A stretch of DNA of 64,000 bases from Actinoplanes flavus (GTDB lineage: Bacteria; Actinomycetota; Actinomycetes; Mycobacteriales; Micromonosporaceae): positions 62,001 through 126,000 of the forward strand of contig NZ_JAGFNS010000011.1 in NCBI RefSeq assembly GCF_017592555.1, written 5' to 3'. Of the stretch, positions 8,405-17,420 are shown piece by piece. Positions within the stretch are counted from its first letter, which is position 1. Each line of letters opens with the position of its first letter. The translations under genes and the position numbers were made by a program. The notes below the pieces were generated by a model. The model was not told where the DNA came from and did not search any database. It saw nothing but the letters and a program-made list of their open reading frames with translations.

Positions 8405-9577
8405 GTGTACGTGGACAGTGAAGTCAGTCGCCTCCGTACCGTACTGCTGCACCGGCCAGGATCGGAACTGGCGAGACTGACCCCGCGCAACAACGACTCG
8501 TTGCTCTTCGACGGCATCCCCTGGGTGAGCCGTGCCCAGGAGGAGCACGACGCCTTCGCGGAGGCGCTCCGGAGCCGCGGCGTCGAGGTCCTTCATCTGG
8601 GTGACCTGATCGCCGAGACGCTGACCCTGCCGGAGGCCCGTGCCGAGCTGACCGCCGGCGTGCTCGCCGACCGCCGCCTCGGCGACGCGCTGCGCGCCAC
8701 GGTGGCCGACTATCTCGCCGATCTGGAACCCGCGCGGCTGGCCGAGGTGCTGATCGCCGGGCTCGCGCACGAGGAGATCAAGTCCGGTGGAGGCGGTCTG
8801 GTCTACGAGATGATGAACCGGCTGGACTTCGTCATCGACCCGCTGCCCAATCTGCTGTTCACCCGCGACTCGTCGGTCTGGATCGGGGACCGGGTGGCGG
8901 TCACCAGCCTGGCCATGCCGGCGCGCCGCCGCGAGACCACCCTCACCCACGCCATCTACCGGCATCATCCGCGGTTCGCCGGCACCGAGCTGCTCTTCGA
9001 CCCCTCGCTGGAACACGTCGAGGGCGGCGACGTGCTGGTCCTGGCGCCGCGGGTGCTGGCCATCGGCGTCGGCGAGCGGACCACCCCGGCCGGCGCCGAA
9101 CGCCTCGCCCAGCGGGTCATCGCGGCCGGCCTCGCGCACACCGTGCTGGCTGTCCCGATCGCTCAGGAACGCGCCACCATGCATCTGGACACCGTCTGCA
9201 CCATGGTGGACGTCGACGCCGTCGTGATGTACCCCAACATCGCACACACCCTGGAGGCCTGGACCGTCACCGAGCTGAAGGTCGCTCCGCCCCGGCCGTT
9301 CCTGGAGGCCGCCGCCGAGGCGATGGGCATCGACCGGCTCCGGGTGATCGATACCGGTCTCGACCCGGTCACCGCCGAACGCGAACAGTGGGACGACGGC
9401 AACAACACCCTGGCCATCGCGCCGCGGCTCTGCGTCGCCTACGAACGCAACGTCGAAACCAACGCCCAGCTCGAACGCGCCGGCATCGAGGTGGTCCGGA
9501 TCAGCGGCAGCGAACTCGGCTCCGGCCGAGGCGGCCCGAGATGCATGAGCTGCCCCATCGAACGAGACCCGCTCTAA
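8405..9577 (+). CDS. arcA: Arginine deiminase
   Basis: Hydrolyses arginine to citrulline and ammonia. At 390 residues it is full length. Active-site elements are present: NLLFTRD, HVEGGD, HLDTV, and the C-terminal GGPRCMSCP carrying the nucleophilic cysteine (about Cys380). The frame is open further upstream, but similarity starts at the GTG at 8405. A TAACGT box at 8392-8397 followed by 7 bases supports a leaderless start there. No ornithine carbamoyltransferase, carbamate kinase or antiporter gene is nearby, so this is a solitary ADI and not a full arc operon. Confidence 0.95.
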   Translation: MYVDSEVSRLRTVLLHRPGSELARLTPRNNDSLLFDGIPWVSRAQEEHDAFAEALRSRGVEVLHLGDLIAETLTLPEARAELTAGVLADRRLGDALRATVADYLADLEPARLAEVLIAGLAHEEIKSGGGGLVYEMMNRLDFVIDPLPNLLFTRDSSVWIGDRVAVTSLAMPARRRETTLTHAIYRHHPRFAGTELLFDPSLEHVEGGDVLVLAPRVLAIGVGERTTPAGAERLAQRVIAAGLAHTVLAVPIAQERATMHLDTVCTMVDVDAVVMYPNIAHTLEAWTVTELKVAPPRPFLEAAAEAMGIDRLRVIDTGLDPVTAEREQWDDGNNTLAIAPRLCVAYERNVETNAQLERAGIEVVRISGSELGSGRGGPRCMSCPIERDPL

Positions 9578-9665
9578 AGATCAGAACCAGACTGTCGACC
9601 GGCGCAAGCCGCCGCCTGCCGATATCCACCCACGCAGCCCTGCGGTGAAGAGGGCAACCAGAGTC

Positions 9666-9759
9666 GCAGTGCGCCCGCTCGTGTCGAGGGCCCCGAAATC
9701 GGCTAGCGAAGCGTGGTCGATTTCGGCGCCCTCGACACGAGCTCAAGGGGCGCACTGCA
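9666..9759. repeat. Long inverted repeat (about 36-bp arms)
   Basis: The left arm 9666-9701 and right arm 9718-9759 are reverse complements apart from one G/C mismatch and a 5-base insertion (CTTGA) in the right arm. Arms contain GCAGTGCGCCC, CTCGTGTCGAGGG and CCGAAATCG. The loop is 16 bases. It lies between the convergent arcA and DUF5926 genes and could act as a bidirectional terminator, though it is far longer than needed. Confidence 0.85.
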
Positions 9760-9779
9760 GCCGAGCGGAGCGAGGCAAT

Positions 9780-10655
9780 TCAACGCAGCGTCAGCTGGCG
9801 GCCGATCAGGCCCTGTTTGGCGCGGCGAGCCGCGGCGTCCAGGGGGCCGTCGACGGAGAGGGTGTCGGCGTACCGCTTGGCGAAGTCGGCCAGCGCCGCC
9901 TCGAAGTCGGCGCCCTCCGGCTCGCCCGGGAGGTCCCACACCGGAACCAGCAGGCCGTGCGCCCGGAACATGCCGGCGAACTTGGTGTCCTCGCCGAGCA
10001 GCAGCTCCCCGGCGGCGGACAGCCGGGCCAGGGTGTCCAGCGCCCGGTCCTCCGGCTCGCTCAGCACCCAGCGGATGTGGCTCTTGTCCGGCGCCACGCG
10101 GCACCAGTAGGCGGCCTTGGCCGCGGCCATCCGCACGGTCGGGTAGATCGAGGCGTTGGCCCGCTCCAGCGACGCCTTCACGGTGGCGTCCTGCATCTGG
10201 TCGGCGTCCAGCCAGTACTCGAAACCGTCGTGCATGGTGATCTCGAGCGACCCGTCGACGAGCAGATCCTGCAGGCGCAGGCCCTCGCCGGGCAGGGCCG
10301 GCACGGAGACCGTGTTGCCCGGCTCGGTGGACAGCGCGTTCAGGACGGCGACGGCCAGGTCGCGGGAGACGTCACCGGACTGGACGTGCCGTTGCAGACC
10401 GATCAGGACCTTGCCGTCCCGGCGGGACATGGCCGGCCACGCCATCGGCAGCACGGTGGAGAGGGTCACCGAGCGGTCGCCGTACTCCTCGACGATCTCC
10501 GGTTTCAGGGTCAGCGGTGCGGAGGCGGCCGGGACCAGCTCACGCAGGGCGACCCATTCCGGCTCGTCGGCCAGGCCCTCGAAGGGCCGGGCGACGAAGA
10601 TGTCGCGCACCTTCGTCTTCGGTGCGGTTTCGCGGGACTTGCGACGCTTGCTCAC
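9780..10655 (-). CDS. DUF5926-family protein
   Basis: A 291-residue protein matching the actinobacterial DUF5926 family. The first 15 residues are strongly basic (SKRRKSRETAPKTK), followed by VRDIFVARPFEGL, which is characteristic. The rest is a soluble alpha/beta protein without visible catalytic motifs. The GTG at 10655 lies 8 bases after a TACGCT box. Function unknown; the basic tail suggests nucleic-acid or ribosome association, but that is inference. Confidence 0.85.
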   Translation of the reverse strand: MSKRRKSRETAPKTKVRDIFVARPFEGLADEPEWVALRELVPAASAPLTLKPEIVEEYGDRSVTLSTVLPMAWPAMSRRDGKVLIGLQRHVQSGDVSRDLAVAVLNALSTEPGNTVSVPALPGEGLRLQDLLVDGSLEITMHDGFEYWLDADQMQDATVKASLERANASIYPTVRMAAAKAAYWCRVAPDKSHIRWVLSEPEDRALDTLARLSAAGELLLGEDTKFAGMFRAHGLLVPVWDLPGEPEGADFEAALADFAKRYADTLSVDGPLDAAARRAKQGLIGRQLTLR

Positions 10656-10725
10656 GGGGAACCAGCGTAAGCGCCCCTCCCGCGAACCGGTGACGTGGGC
10701 CACCCCGGTGTGTCGCTGAAAAGTG

Positions 10726-11880
10726 TCACGCCCGGGGCAGGCGTACCTCGGCCACCGTGCCGCCGCCCTCCCGCGGGCGCAGCGAGACCCAGCCGTTCTG
10801 CCGTTCCACCAGCCGCCGGACCAGGTAGAGGCCGAGTCCCGCGCCCGGCCGGTGCGGCCCCGGGTCTGCCTGCCAGTACCGGTCGAAGGCGTGTTCGACG
10901 TGCTCCGGCGCGATCCCGGCGCCCCGGTCGGCGACCCGGAACCGCAGCGTGTCGTCGTCGGCTCCGGCGCACACCTCCACCGTGCCGTCCGGATCCGAAT
11001 ACTTCTCGGCGTTGGTGGCCAGCTCGGTGAGGATGGTCGCGATCGAGTCCCGGTTCCCGTACGCCTTCGGCAGATCCGTCGGCAGATGCCCCAGCAGCAG
11101 CCGCTGCCGCAGGTCGGCGGGCAACTCGCCGGCCGCCTCACGAAGCGCCTCCACCAGGTCGAACGGGCCGGCCGGGGAGGCGCCCACCGAGCCGTCCTCC
11201 TCGCTGGCGGCGGAGAGCAGCCGGTCCACGAGCCGGGCCAGCTCACCGGCGCGCGCCCCGATCACCCGGACCGCCTCGCGCCGCCCCGGCTCGCCCAGGG
11301 TCTCCCAGTGGTTGGTGAGCGTGTCCGCGTACCCCTTGATCACGGTGACCGGGGTGCGCAGTTCGTGGCTGGTGACCGCGACCCAGAGGTCGCGGTCCGC
11401 GTCCCGGCGCACCTCCTCGGGGGCCGGAGCGCCGTGTGCCGGCAGGCCGGAGCCCTTCCGGTAGAGGCGGCTGATCAGGCCGGCCAGCAGCTCCAGCACG
11501 TCCCGGTGCTCGGGGCCGGGCTCGCCGTCGAGGTAGACGTGCAGGGAGCCGACCGGTGTCTCCCGGCCGGGGCAGCGGGCGCCGAGCATCGACCGCGGGT
11601 CGCCGCGCTCGATCAGGTGAAGGAGTTCGCCGTCGAGCCGCTGGTCGCCCGGATGGGTCACCCGGCGGCCCACGACGGCGGCCCACACCCCGGTGGCCGC
11701 GATGATCCGGCCGTGGTCGTCGGCGGACTCGGCGAAGGCGGCGCCGCGGGCGCCCAGTGTCTCCCCGGCGAGCCGGACCAGCTGCTGCAACACGGACAGA
11801 CCGGCGTCGCCGGATTCGACACGGCCGAGGACCGCGAGCTGACCCCGGGTCAGCGCCGTGTAGTCGGGACGGTCCGGCAT
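10726..11880 (-). CDS. Sensor histidine kinase with GAF-like input domain
   Basis: A 384-residue soluble kinase. Residues about 25-140 look like a GAF domain, the HisKA helix has the phospho-acceptor His172 in SHELRTPVTV, and the HATPase domain shows N-box (TELATNAEKYS), G1 (DRGAGI) and G2 (GAGLGLYLVR). No transmembrane helix is visible. No response regulator is adjacent, so it is an orphan kinase; partner and stimulus are unknown. Confidence 0.93.
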   Translation of the reverse strand: MPDRPDYTALTRGQLAVLGRVESGDAGLSVLQQLVRLAGETLGARGAAFAESADDHGRIIAATGVWAAVVGRRVTHPGDQRLDGELLHLIERGDPRSMLGARCPGRETPVGSLHVYLDGEPGPEHRDVLELLAGLISRLYRKGSGLPAHGAPAPEEVRRDADRDLWVAVTSHELRTPVTVIKGYADTLTNHWETLGEPGRREAVRVIGARAGELARLVDRLLSAASEEDGSVGASPAGPFDLVEALREAAGELPADLRQRLLLGHLPTDLPKAYGNRDSIATILTELATNAEKYSDPDGTVEVCAGADDDTLRFRVADRGAGIAPEHVEHAFDRYWQADPGPHRPGAGLGLYLVRRLVERQNGWVSLRPREGGGTVAEVRLPRA

Positions 11881-11964
11881 GCCTGCGAGTTTGCCTCGCT
11901 CGGCGGCTTTTGGGCAGATGAACCTAAGCGAACCCTGCGGTTGAGCGGCATCTGGTGGTGCACG

Positions 11965-12753
11965 TCACATCCGGGCGAGGTGGTCCAACACGAACCGGGG
12001 ACGGTCGGTGATCACGCCATCCACGCGGTGCTCCAGGACCAACTCGAGATCGGCCGGCTCGTTGACCGTCCAGACGTACGCCTGATGTCCCGCCGCCTTG
12101 ATCGCCGGCAGCAGGGTGGGCCGTGCCCGAACCAGGTCGACACCGGGCCCGGCGGTCTGCGCGCCGAACGGCAGACGGCCGCGACCGACCCCCGGCGGCA
12201 CCAGTTCCAGTAGATAGACGGTGGGCAGGGCGGGCGCCTGCGCACGGATGCGGCGCAGCGCGAGCGCCGCGAACGACATCACCGTCACCTGCACGTCGGC
12301 GTCCGGCTTCGGCTCGGCCAGACCGTGGTGACGCAGCATCCGCACGAGCCGGCGCTCGACCTCCGCGCCGTACCGGGAAGGGTGTTTGGTCTCGATCAGA
12401 AGCCGGACCCGCCGCCCGCTGGAGTGGACCGCGTCGAGCAACCGCTCGAGGGTCAGCAGCCGGGTCAGGTCGGGCAGCTCGGCGTCGGCCGGGTAGCCGG
12501 GATGCCAGGAGCCGAAGTTCAGCGCGTCCAGCTCGGCCAGGGTCTTCGAGCTGACCCGGCCCCGGCCGTTGCTGGTCCGGTCGAGCCGGCTGTCGTGCAC
12601 GCAGACCAGGTGACCGTCCCGGGTGAGGCGGACATCGCACTCCAGGCCGTCGGCACCCTCGTCCAGAGCGCGCAGATAGGCCCCGAGCGTGTGCTCGGGC
12701 AGCGCGTCGGCGCCCCCTCGATGTGCGAAGACGAGGGGACGGTACCCGGTCAC
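11965..12753 (-). CDS. Glycerophosphodiester phosphodiesterase
   Basis: Hydrolyses glycerophosphodiesters to glycerol 3-phosphate and an alcohol; cytoplasmic, 262 residues. GDPD signatures are present: FAHRGGADALPEHT near the start, LECDVRLTRDGHLVCVHD, LIETKH, and the closing ITDRP. The GTG at 12753 overlaps the stop of the rhodanese gene by 4 bases (GTGA), so the two are translationally coupled. Confidence 0.95.
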   Translation of the reverse strand: MTGYRPLVFAHRGGADALPEHTLGAYLRALDEGADGLECDVRLTRDGHLVCVHDSRLDRTSNGRGRVSSKTLAELDALNFGSWHPGYPADAELPDLTRLLTLERLLDAVHSSGRRVRLLIETKHPSRYGAEVERRLVRMLRHHGLAEPKPDADVQVTVMSFAALALRRIRAQAPALPTVYLLELVPPGVGRGRLPFGAQTAGPGVDLVRARPTLLPAIKAAGHQAYVWTVNEPADLELVLEHRVDGVITDRPRFVLDHLARM

Positions 12754-13085
12754 AGGACGCGGGCCGGCTGCCCGTCCTCGCTCACCATGTCCTTGCCGAG
12801 GGCGGCCCACGTCTGCATGCCGCCGTCGAGGTTGCGCACGTTGTCCCAGCCGTTGTTCATCAGGTAGGCCACGACTTGCCCGGAGCGTCCACCGGCCCGG
12901 CAGACCACCACGACCTCGCCGTCGGACGGCACCTCGGCCATCCGGGCGGGCACCTCCATCATCGGCAGGTGGTGTGCGCCGGGCGCATGGCCGGCCGTCC
13001 ACTCGTCCGGCTCGCGAACGTCGAGCAGGTAGGCGCCGGGAGCGACTTGATCAGCGGTGACGCTGGGAACCTGAGGTCCGAACAC
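12750..13085 (-). CDS. Rhodanese-like domain protein
   Basis: A single-domain rhodanese of 111 residues with active-site Cys62 in VVCRAGGRSGQV, and the domain hallmark LLDVREPDEWTAGHAPGAHHLP. Likely a sulfurtransferase carrying a persulfide; acceptor unknown. Start: GTG at 13085, with a TAGGCT box at 13098-13093 and 7 intervening bases, i.e. leaderless. It is coupled to the downstream GDPD gene. Confidence 0.93.
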   Translation of the reverse strand: MFGPQVPSVTADQVAPGAYLLDVREPDEWTAGHAPGAHHLPMMEVPARMAEVPSDGEVVVVCRAGGRSGQVVAYLMNNGWDNVRNLDGGMQTWAALGKDMVSEDGQPARVL

Positions 13086-13107
13086 GGGTGACAGCCTAGC
13101 CCCGGGG

Positions 13108-14256
13108 TCATTTCTCGTTGGCGATGACGTCCGGATGGTCGAGCACGAACTCGGCGAGGGTGTCGTTCTTGACCGCCTGGAACATCTTCAGGCTGGTCTC
13201 GTTGAAGACCTCCCGCCCGCTGCTGTTGCCGGAGAAGGTGCCGTCGTTGGTACGCAGCAGCACCAGGTCGTTGGCCGCGACGTTCTTCAGCCCGAGGACG
13301 AAGTCGGTGAGCTCGATCTGGCCGGTGTCCAGGGTGAACGCCTTGCCGGCCGCCTTGATCAGTGAGTTGATCCGCAGCGGGTTGCTCAGGACCCCGCCCT
13401 CCGAGGCCTTCTTGGCGATCGCCTTGATCAGCTGCTGCTGGTGCCGCTGCCGGTCGTAGTCGCCGTTCTTCAGCCCGTACCGCTGGCGGGCGTAGTCGAG
13501 CGCCTCCCAGCCCGCCATCTCCCGGCAGCCGACCTTGTGCACGACCGGCTTGCCGGACTCGCCGGCCTCCCGGGCCTCGGCCAGGTACATCGGCTTGCCG
13601 TCGACCAGGACCATGTGTTTCGAGGTGACCTGCTGGTCGACGCACATCTCCACGCCGCCGAGCTCGTCGATCACGCTCTTGAAGCCGCCGAAGTTGATGA
13701 TCGAGGCGCCGTCGAAGCTGATCCCGGTCATGTTCTTCAGCGTCTTGGCCAGCAGCTGTGAGCCGCCGGCCATCCCGGCGCCGTTCTGCGCGCCCCAGTA
13801 GAACGCCTCGGTGGCCTTGACCGTGCCGCCCTCGTACCGGCTCCGGGCGAACGCCGGGACCTCGACCTCGGTGTCCCGGGGGACCGAGATGAGGTACGCC
13901 TGATCGTGGGTGGCCGGGATGTGCAGGATGATGATCGTGTCGGAGTGCAGGGCGTCGTCGGCCCAGCGCTCCCGGGCGTCGACGCCCATCAGGAGCATGT
14001 CGATGGGGCCCTCGATGGTCGACCCGCCGCCCTCCTCGAGGGTCTTCGCCGCGTCACCGGTGAGGTCGTCGACCGCGATCGACGAGGTGGTCTGCTTGAC
14101 CACCATCCGGCCGCCGACCAGACCGCCGCCGCTCGCCACCAGCAGCACCACGCCGAACGTCGTGGTGAGCCGCGCCCAGAGCGGCGAACGGCGTTTCCGG
14201 CGGGCCGTGGGTGGCGCCGCCGGAACCTCGGTGGGCCGGTCTACGGCGACGGTCAT
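13108..14256 (-). CDS. LCP (LytR-CpsA-Psr) family glycopolymer ligase
   Basis: Membrane-anchored phosphotransferase thought to attach wall glycopolymers from polyprenyl pyrophosphate carriers to peptidoglycan. The 382-residue protein has a basic cytoplasmic N-terminus, one transmembrane helix (about 28-50) and an extracytoplasmic LCP domain with conserved LLMGVDAR, SDTIII, SVPRDT and the later YARQRYG...DYDRQRHQQQ. The ATG at 14256 follows AGGAG. It is adjacent to a second LCP gene; sugar transferases lie 13 kb away. Confidence 0.93.
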   Translation of the reverse strand: MTVAVDRPTEVPAAPPTARRKRRSPLWARLTTTFGVVLLVASGGGLVGGRMVVKQTTSSIAVDDLTGDAAKTLEEGGGSTIEGPIDMLLMGVDARERWADDALHSDTIIILHIPATHDQAYLISVPRDTEVEVPAFARSRYEGGTVKATEAFYWGAQNGAGMAGGSQLLAKTLKNMTGISFDGASIINFGGFKSVIDELGGVEMCVDQQVTSKHMVLVDGKPMYLAEAREAGESGKPVVHKVGCREMAGWEALDYARQRYGLKNGDYDRQRHQQQLIKAIAKKASEGGVLSNPLRINSLIKAAGKAFTLDTGQIELTDFVLGLKNVAANDLVLLRTNDGTFSGNSSGREVFNETSLKMFQAVKNDTLAEFVLDHPDVIANEK

Positions 14257-14367
14257 GCAGCACTCCTGGCGAGATCGGGGGGCTGCATAACCTTACGGAC
14301 AGAATCCGCGTCGGTTGAAGTTCATTCGGGTTTCAGCTTGAAGTCATAGCCGTCGGACAGCCGGCGC

Positions 14368-15528
14368 CTACTTCTTCACCGGGTTGGCCTTGAGCCACTC
14401 GTCCACCTTGTCGTCGACGACCGCCTGGTAGAGGCTGAGCGCCTTCTCCCGGTCGGAGACCACCACCGACTGGCCGTCGATCGTCTGACCGCCCTTGTTC
14501 GGGCTGGTCAGGAACGTCAGGTTCTCCCCGCGCAGGTTGCGGAACTGGAGCACCATGTCCTTGAGCGAGAAGTTCTCGTCGACCGTGACGGCGGCCGTCG
14601 CCGAGTTCAGGAACGCGTTCAGCTTCGCCGGGTTGCTCAGCGTGCCGCTGCTCGCCGCCTTGTCCATGATCGCCTTCAGGAAATCCTGCTGGTGCTGCAT
14701 GCGGGCGAAGTCGCCGCGGGCGAACTGCTTGCGCTGCCGGATCCAGTCCAGGGCCTGCGCACCGTTCATGTGCATCATGCCCTTCTTGAACTGCCGGAAC
14801 GGCTTGTGGATCGACTTGGTGTCCTGCTCCACGTACAGGTCGACACCGCCGAGCGCGTCGGTGACCTCCTTGAAGCCGCCGAAGTCGATCGCCATCACGT
14901 GGTCGATGCGCACGTCGGTCATGCACTCGACGGTGCGGACCGCGCGGGGCAGGCCCCCGAAGGCGAACGCCGCGTTGATCTTGGCTCGGCTGCCGGAACC
15001 GCACGGCGCGTTGTTCTCACTCGGGATGACCACCCACAGGTCCCGCGGGATCGAGATGAGCTGCGCGGATTTGTGGTCGGCCGGCACGTGCATGAGGATC
15101 AGCGTGTCGGCGCGCCACTGGTTCGCCTGGTCCTGCTTGGCGTCCGGGTCCCGGGAGTCGCTGCCGACCAGCAGGATGTTGAAGGCGCCCTCGACCGTCT
15201 TGGCCGGCCGGTCCGTGGTGATGTCGGAGAAGGCGTTGGTGCGCTTCAGATCGTCGTCCAGACCGGAGACGTAGCCCCACGCCGTGACACCGGCGATCAG
15301 GGCGAACACCACGATCACTCCGCCCACCACCAGGGCGATCCGGCCCCAGCGGGGCTGCGGGCGGCGGCCGCGGTAGGAGCGGCCCCGGTCGGGACGGACC
15401 GGGCCGCGCGGACCACCCGGTGCGGCGGGTCCGGATCCACCTCGTGCGGGCCGGTCCCGGGAATCGGGTCGGCCGGGCACGGACGCTCGTCCAGAAGGGT
15501 TGCCGCTGGGGGAGGTGGTGGCTGACAT
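14368..15528 (-). CDS. LCP (LytR-CpsA-Psr) family glycopolymer ligase
   Basis: Second LCP protein, 386 residues. It has a long Pro/Gly/Arg-rich cytoplasmic tail (about 1-65), a transmembrane helix near 70-90 and the LCP domain (LLVGSDSRD, ADTLILMHVPAD, SIPRDLWVVIP, WIRQRKQFARGDFARMQHQQ). The ATG at 15528 is chosen because a TAACCT box lies exactly 7 bases upstream; the frame extends to 15585 without better support. Probably redundant in part with the neighbouring paralogue. Confidence 0.93.
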   Translation of the reverse strand: MSATTSPSGNPSGRASVPGRPDSRDRPARGGSGPAAPGGPRGPVRPDRGRSYRGRRPQPRWGRIALVVGGVIVVFALIAGVTAWGYVSGLDDDLKRTNAFSDITTDRPAKTVEGAFNILLVGSDSRDPDAKQDQANQWRADTLILMHVPADHKSAQLISIPRDLWVVIPSENNAPCGSGSRAKINAAFAFGGLPRAVRTVECMTDVRIDHVMAIDFGGFKEVTDALGGVDLYVEQDTKSIHKPFRQFKKGMMHMNGAQALDWIRQRKQFARGDFARMQHQQDFLKAIMDKAASSGTLSNPAKLNAFLNSATAAVTVDENFSLKDMVLQFRNLRGENLTFLTSPNKGGQTIDGQSVVVSDREKALSLYQAVVDDKVDEWLKANPVKK

Positions 15529-15613
15529 GACACCAAGGTTACGGAGTCCGGACCGCTGATCCGTGACTCCGAGAACCTTCGGCACGAAGGTGGGAGGAGA
15601 GTGACGGCACGGT

Positions 15614-15647
15614 CACGGGCCGGCGTTGGCGACTACGCCGGCCCGTG
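15614..15647. terminator. Perfect 13-bp hairpin downstream of actP
   Basis: CACGGGCCGGCGT pairs with ACGCCGGCCCGTG around an 8-base loop. It lies between the actP stop and the LCP gene read in the same direction, so it likely ends the actP transcript. There is no U-tract. Confidence 0.65.
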
Positions 15648-15663
15648 CACTGGGATGAAGTCA

Positions 15664-15748
15664 ACTGAGGATCGTTCGCGACGGTGGAGACGTGTTGCCT
15701 TCCTGCGCGCCGATCCCGGGTCAACGTGGGTCGCGAACGACCCTCAGT
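15664..15748. repeat. 19-bp inverted repeat overlapping the actP stop codon
   Basis: The arm at 15664-15682 (ACTGAGGATCGTTCGCGAC) and that at 15730-15748 are reverse complements with one mismatch, separated by 47 bases. The right arm also forms its own short hairpin (GGGTCG-CGAA-CGACCC, 15728-15743). The actP stop codon (15746-15744) is inside the right arm. Confidence 0.75.
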
Positions 15749-17420
15749 GCGCGCCGTGCCCGGTCAGCGACCGGACCTCCAGCTCCGCGTACTTCTCCGG
15801 GTCGGTCTCCTTGCTGATGACCGTGCCGAGCCAGCCGAAGAAGAAGCCGAGCGGGATGGAGATGATGCCGGGGTTGGACAGCGGGAACCAGTGCCAGTCC
15901 TGGTCCGGGAACATCGCGGTGGGCGAGCCGGAGACGACCGGCGAGAAGAACACCAGGACCACCGCGGTGGTGAGGCCGCCGTAGATGGACCAGAGTGCGC
16001 CCGCCGTGTTGAACCTCCGCCAGAACAGGCTGTAGAGGATCGCCGGCAGGTTCGCCGACGCCGCCACCGCGAACGCCAGCGCCACCAGGAACGCCACGTT
16101 CAGGCTCTGCGCGAAGATCGACAGGGCGATCGCGACGGCGCCGATGATCAGGGCGGCGATCCGGGCGACGCTGACCTCCTGCCGTTCGGAAGCGGTGCCC
16201 CGCTTGATCACGCTGGCGTAGAAGTCGTGCGCGAGGCTCGACGACGAGGCCAGGGTGAGGCCGGCGACCACGGCCAGGATGGTGGCGAAGGCGACGGCCG
16301 CGATGACGGCCAGCATGATCGCGCCGCCGGTGTCGCCGCCCAGATAGTCGATGCCGAGTTGCTGGGCGAGCTGCGGGGCGGCGGTGTTGCCCGCCTTGTC
16401 CTGGGCGGTGATGTTCTTGCCGCCCACCAGGGCCGCCGCGCCGAAGCCCAGGGCCAGGGTGAACAGGTAGAACGTGCCGATGATGCCGATCGCCCAGAGC
16501 ACGCTCTTGCGCGCGATCCGGCTGGTCGGAACGGTGTAGAAGCGGGTCAGGATGTGCGGCAGGCCGGCCGTGCCGAGCACCAGCGCGAGGCCCAGCGAGA
16601 GCAGGTCCATCTTGCTGTAGAAGGTCTTCGCCGCGTCGCCGGCCGTCTCCACCCCGTACCGGAGCCCGGGTTCGAGGAAGGCGTCACCCTTGCCGGATTG
16701 CGCGGCCGCGTCACCGAGCAGCGCCGACAGGTTGAACTTGTAGTGCGCCAGCACCATGATCACCATGACCAGGGCGCCGCCCATCAGCATGAACGCCTTG
16801 ACGATCTGGACGTAGGTGGTGCCCTTCATGCCGCCGACCGTCACGTAGATGATCATCAGGGCGCCGACCAGGATGATCGTGGCGACCTTGGCGGTGTCGG
16901 CGTCCATCCCCAGGAAGGTGGCGCCCGGCTTGATACCCAGCAGCAGCGACACCAGCGCACCGGCGCCGACCATCTGGGCGATCAGGTAGAAGACCGACAC
17001 CACGATGGTGGAGACGCTGGCCGCGGTACGGACCGGGCGCTGGCGCATCCGGAAGGCCAGCACGTCGGCCATCGTGTAGCGGCCCGAGTTGCGCAGGAAC
17101 TCGGCGACCAGCAGCAGCGCCACCAGCCAGGCGACCAGGAAGCCGATCGAGTAGAGGAAGCCGTCGTAGCCGTACAGGGCGATGATGCCGGCGATGCCGA
17201 GGAAGGACGCCGCCGACATGTAGTCGCCACCGATGGCCATGCCGTTCTGGAACCCGGAGAACTGACGGCCACCCGCGTAGAAGTCGGTGGCGGTCTTGGT
17301 CTGCCGGCTGGCCCAGACGGTGATCCCCAGGGTGATCGCCACGAAGATCAGGAACAGCGTGATGGTCAGCGACCGGGAGCTGGACGCGGCCTCGGCGGCC
17401 AGGAGCTGTGGAGCGGCCAT
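15744..17420 (-). CDS. actP: Cation/acetate symporter (SSS family)
   Basis: Sodium:solute symporter of the ActP branch, 558 residues with about 13 transmembrane helices. Family landmarks are GGDYMSAASFLGIAG, the GYDGFLYSIGF segment, GLPHILTRFYTVP and ASSSSLAHDFYA. It is expected to take up short monocarboxylates such as acetate or pyruvate; exact substrate unproven. The ATG at 17420 overlaps the DUF485 stop (TGATG), the standard operon arrangement for ActP systems. Direct repeats upstream of the operon may bind a LytTR regulator. Confidence 0.93.
   Translation of the reverse strand: MAAPQLLAAEAASSSRSLTITLFLIFVAITLGITVWASRQTKTATDFYAGGRQFSGFQNGMAIGGDYMSAASFLGIAGIIALYGYDGFLYSIGFLVAWLVALLLVAEFLRNSGRYTMADVLAFRMRQRPVRTAASVSTIVVSVFYLIAQMVGAGALVSLLLGIKPGATFLGMDADTAKVATIILVGALMIIYVTVGGMKGTTYVQIVKAFMLMGGALVMVIMVLAHYKFNLSALLGDAAAQSGKGDAFLEPGLRYGVETAGDAAKTFYSKMDLLSLGLALVLGTAGLPHILTRFYTVPTSRIARKSVLWAIGIIGTFYLFTLALGFGAAALVGGKNITAQDKAGNTAAPQLAQQLGIDYLGGDTGGAIMLAVIAAVAFATILAVVAGLTLASSSSLAHDFYASVIKRGTASERQEVSVARIAALIIGAVAIALSIFAQSLNVAFLVALAFAVAASANLPAILYSLFWRRFNTAGALWSIYGGLTTAVVLVFFSPVVSGSPTAMFPDQDWHWFPLSNPGIISIPLGFFFGWLGTVISKETDPEKYAELEVRSLTGHGAH

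Noticed and set aside
8405..9577. Arginine deiminase pathway operon
   Set aside because: No carbamate kinase, ornithine transcarbamylase or antiporter gene is adjacent.
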